Position numbers and translations under genes: made by a program. DNA of 42,058 bases, from positions 1 through 42,058 of the forward strand of contig CAYMIW010000026.1 in NCBI GenBank assembly GCA_964390725.1. Direction: 5' to 3'. This document shows positions 42,004 to 42,058 of this stretch, piece by piece. The DNA is from JAABTH01 sp964390725 (lineage in GTDB: Bacteria > Bacillota > Dethiobacteria > DTU022). Under the pieces are notes generated by a model, which was given only the letters and a program-made list of their open reading frames with translations, did not search any database and had not been told where the DNA came from. The first letter of the stretch is position 1; each line of letters starts with the position of its first letter.

Positions 42004-42058
42004 TGGTGCGCCCGGCAGGATTTGAACCTGCGGCCTGCTGATTCGAAGTCAGTTACTC
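42004..42058 (-). tRNA. tRNA-Arg (anticodon TCG), 5' part outside window
   Basis: Minus strand from 42058 reads through the anticodon arm CTGA-CTTCGAA-TCAG (loop with TCG), the T arm GCAGGTTCAAATCCTGC, acceptor 3' strand CGGGCGC and encoded CCA at 42004. The 5' acceptor strand and D arm lie beyond the right edge. Confidence 0.93.

Noticed and set aside
1..42058. CRISPR array or rRNA genes
   Set aside because: No regularly spaced repeats of CRISPR type and no rRNA sequence were seen on either strand.

Overview
The window looks like a chromosome segment of an anaerobic low-to-mid GC Firmicute (Clostridia; possibly a Peptococcaceae, Syntrophomonadales or Dethiobacteria type). The reasons are strong AGGAGG ribosome binding sites, sigma-A promoters (TTGACT-17-TAGTAT, TTGCAT-17-TATAAT), GTG starts, lipoproteins with Gram-positive-style lipoboxes, and oxygen-sensitive chemistry (glycyl-radical-type enzyme, radical SAM activase, corrinoid methyl transfer, ferredoxins). 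No rRNA or species marker is present, so the taxon is inference.

Region 1 (1-3.4 kb) has the start of a lipoprotein gene, a PucR-type regulator, an iron-sulfur flavoprotein, and a 37-codon plus-strand ORF with an in-frame TGA. That TGA makes a C-x-x-(TGA) motif and is followed at selenocysteine-insertion distance by a perfect hairpin.

Region 2 (3.4-17.3 kb) is an anaerobic catabolic locus arranged around a divergent promoter region at 9.89-10.18 kb. Leftward it encodes a small metal-binding protein, an AprA/FrdA-like flavoprotein, a two-cluster ferredoxin, a glycyl-radical-enzyme activase, a double-length Lrp/AsnC regulator, a corrinoid protein and a UroD-type methyltransferase. Rightward it encodes a complete TRAP transporter, a PFL2-family glycyl radical enzyme homologue and an aldehyde dehydrogenase, ending in a terminator. 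The gene set suggests uptake of a small molecule, radical cleavage to an aldehyde, oxidation of the aldehyde, electron disposal through the flavoprotein/ferredoxin pair, and perhaps removal of a methyl group. The enzyme is abnormal: the radical glycine is Thr772 and the usual Cys-x-Glu is Cys439-x-Leu. The TRAP binding protein has Trp191 where the ligand-binding Arg normally sits. This is the best candidate for an undescribed system.

Region 3 (17.4-21.2 kb) has a glycerophosphodiesterase that appears to start with ATT, an MFS transporter, an M23-type lipoprotein gene enclosed by perfect 26-bp inverted repeats with no transposase, and tRNA-Ser(CGA). A 24-nt piece of that tRNA (23/24 identical, same orientation) lies at 3395-3418, so regions 2 and 3 are bracketed by an att-like direct repeat about 17.7 kb apart.

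Region 4 (21.2-38.7 kb) is an accessory and defence island. It holds small hypotheticals, an Mrr endonuclease broken by one amber codon, a sulfur-binding-domain/HNH type IV nuclease, and an AT-rich operon of C5 methyltransferase, Vsr nuclease, MORC/MutL-like GHKL ATPase, Z1 helicase, DUF4420 PD-(D/E)XK protein and AIPR protein. A NERD-helicase follows.

Region 5 (38.7-42.06 kb) has a patch of broken genes (two alpha/beta hydrolase pieces and a DUF4143 ATPase tail), then tadA, a zinc-ribbon membrane protein, a lipoprotein with a structured leader, and the 3' part of tRNA-Arg(TCG) at the right edge.
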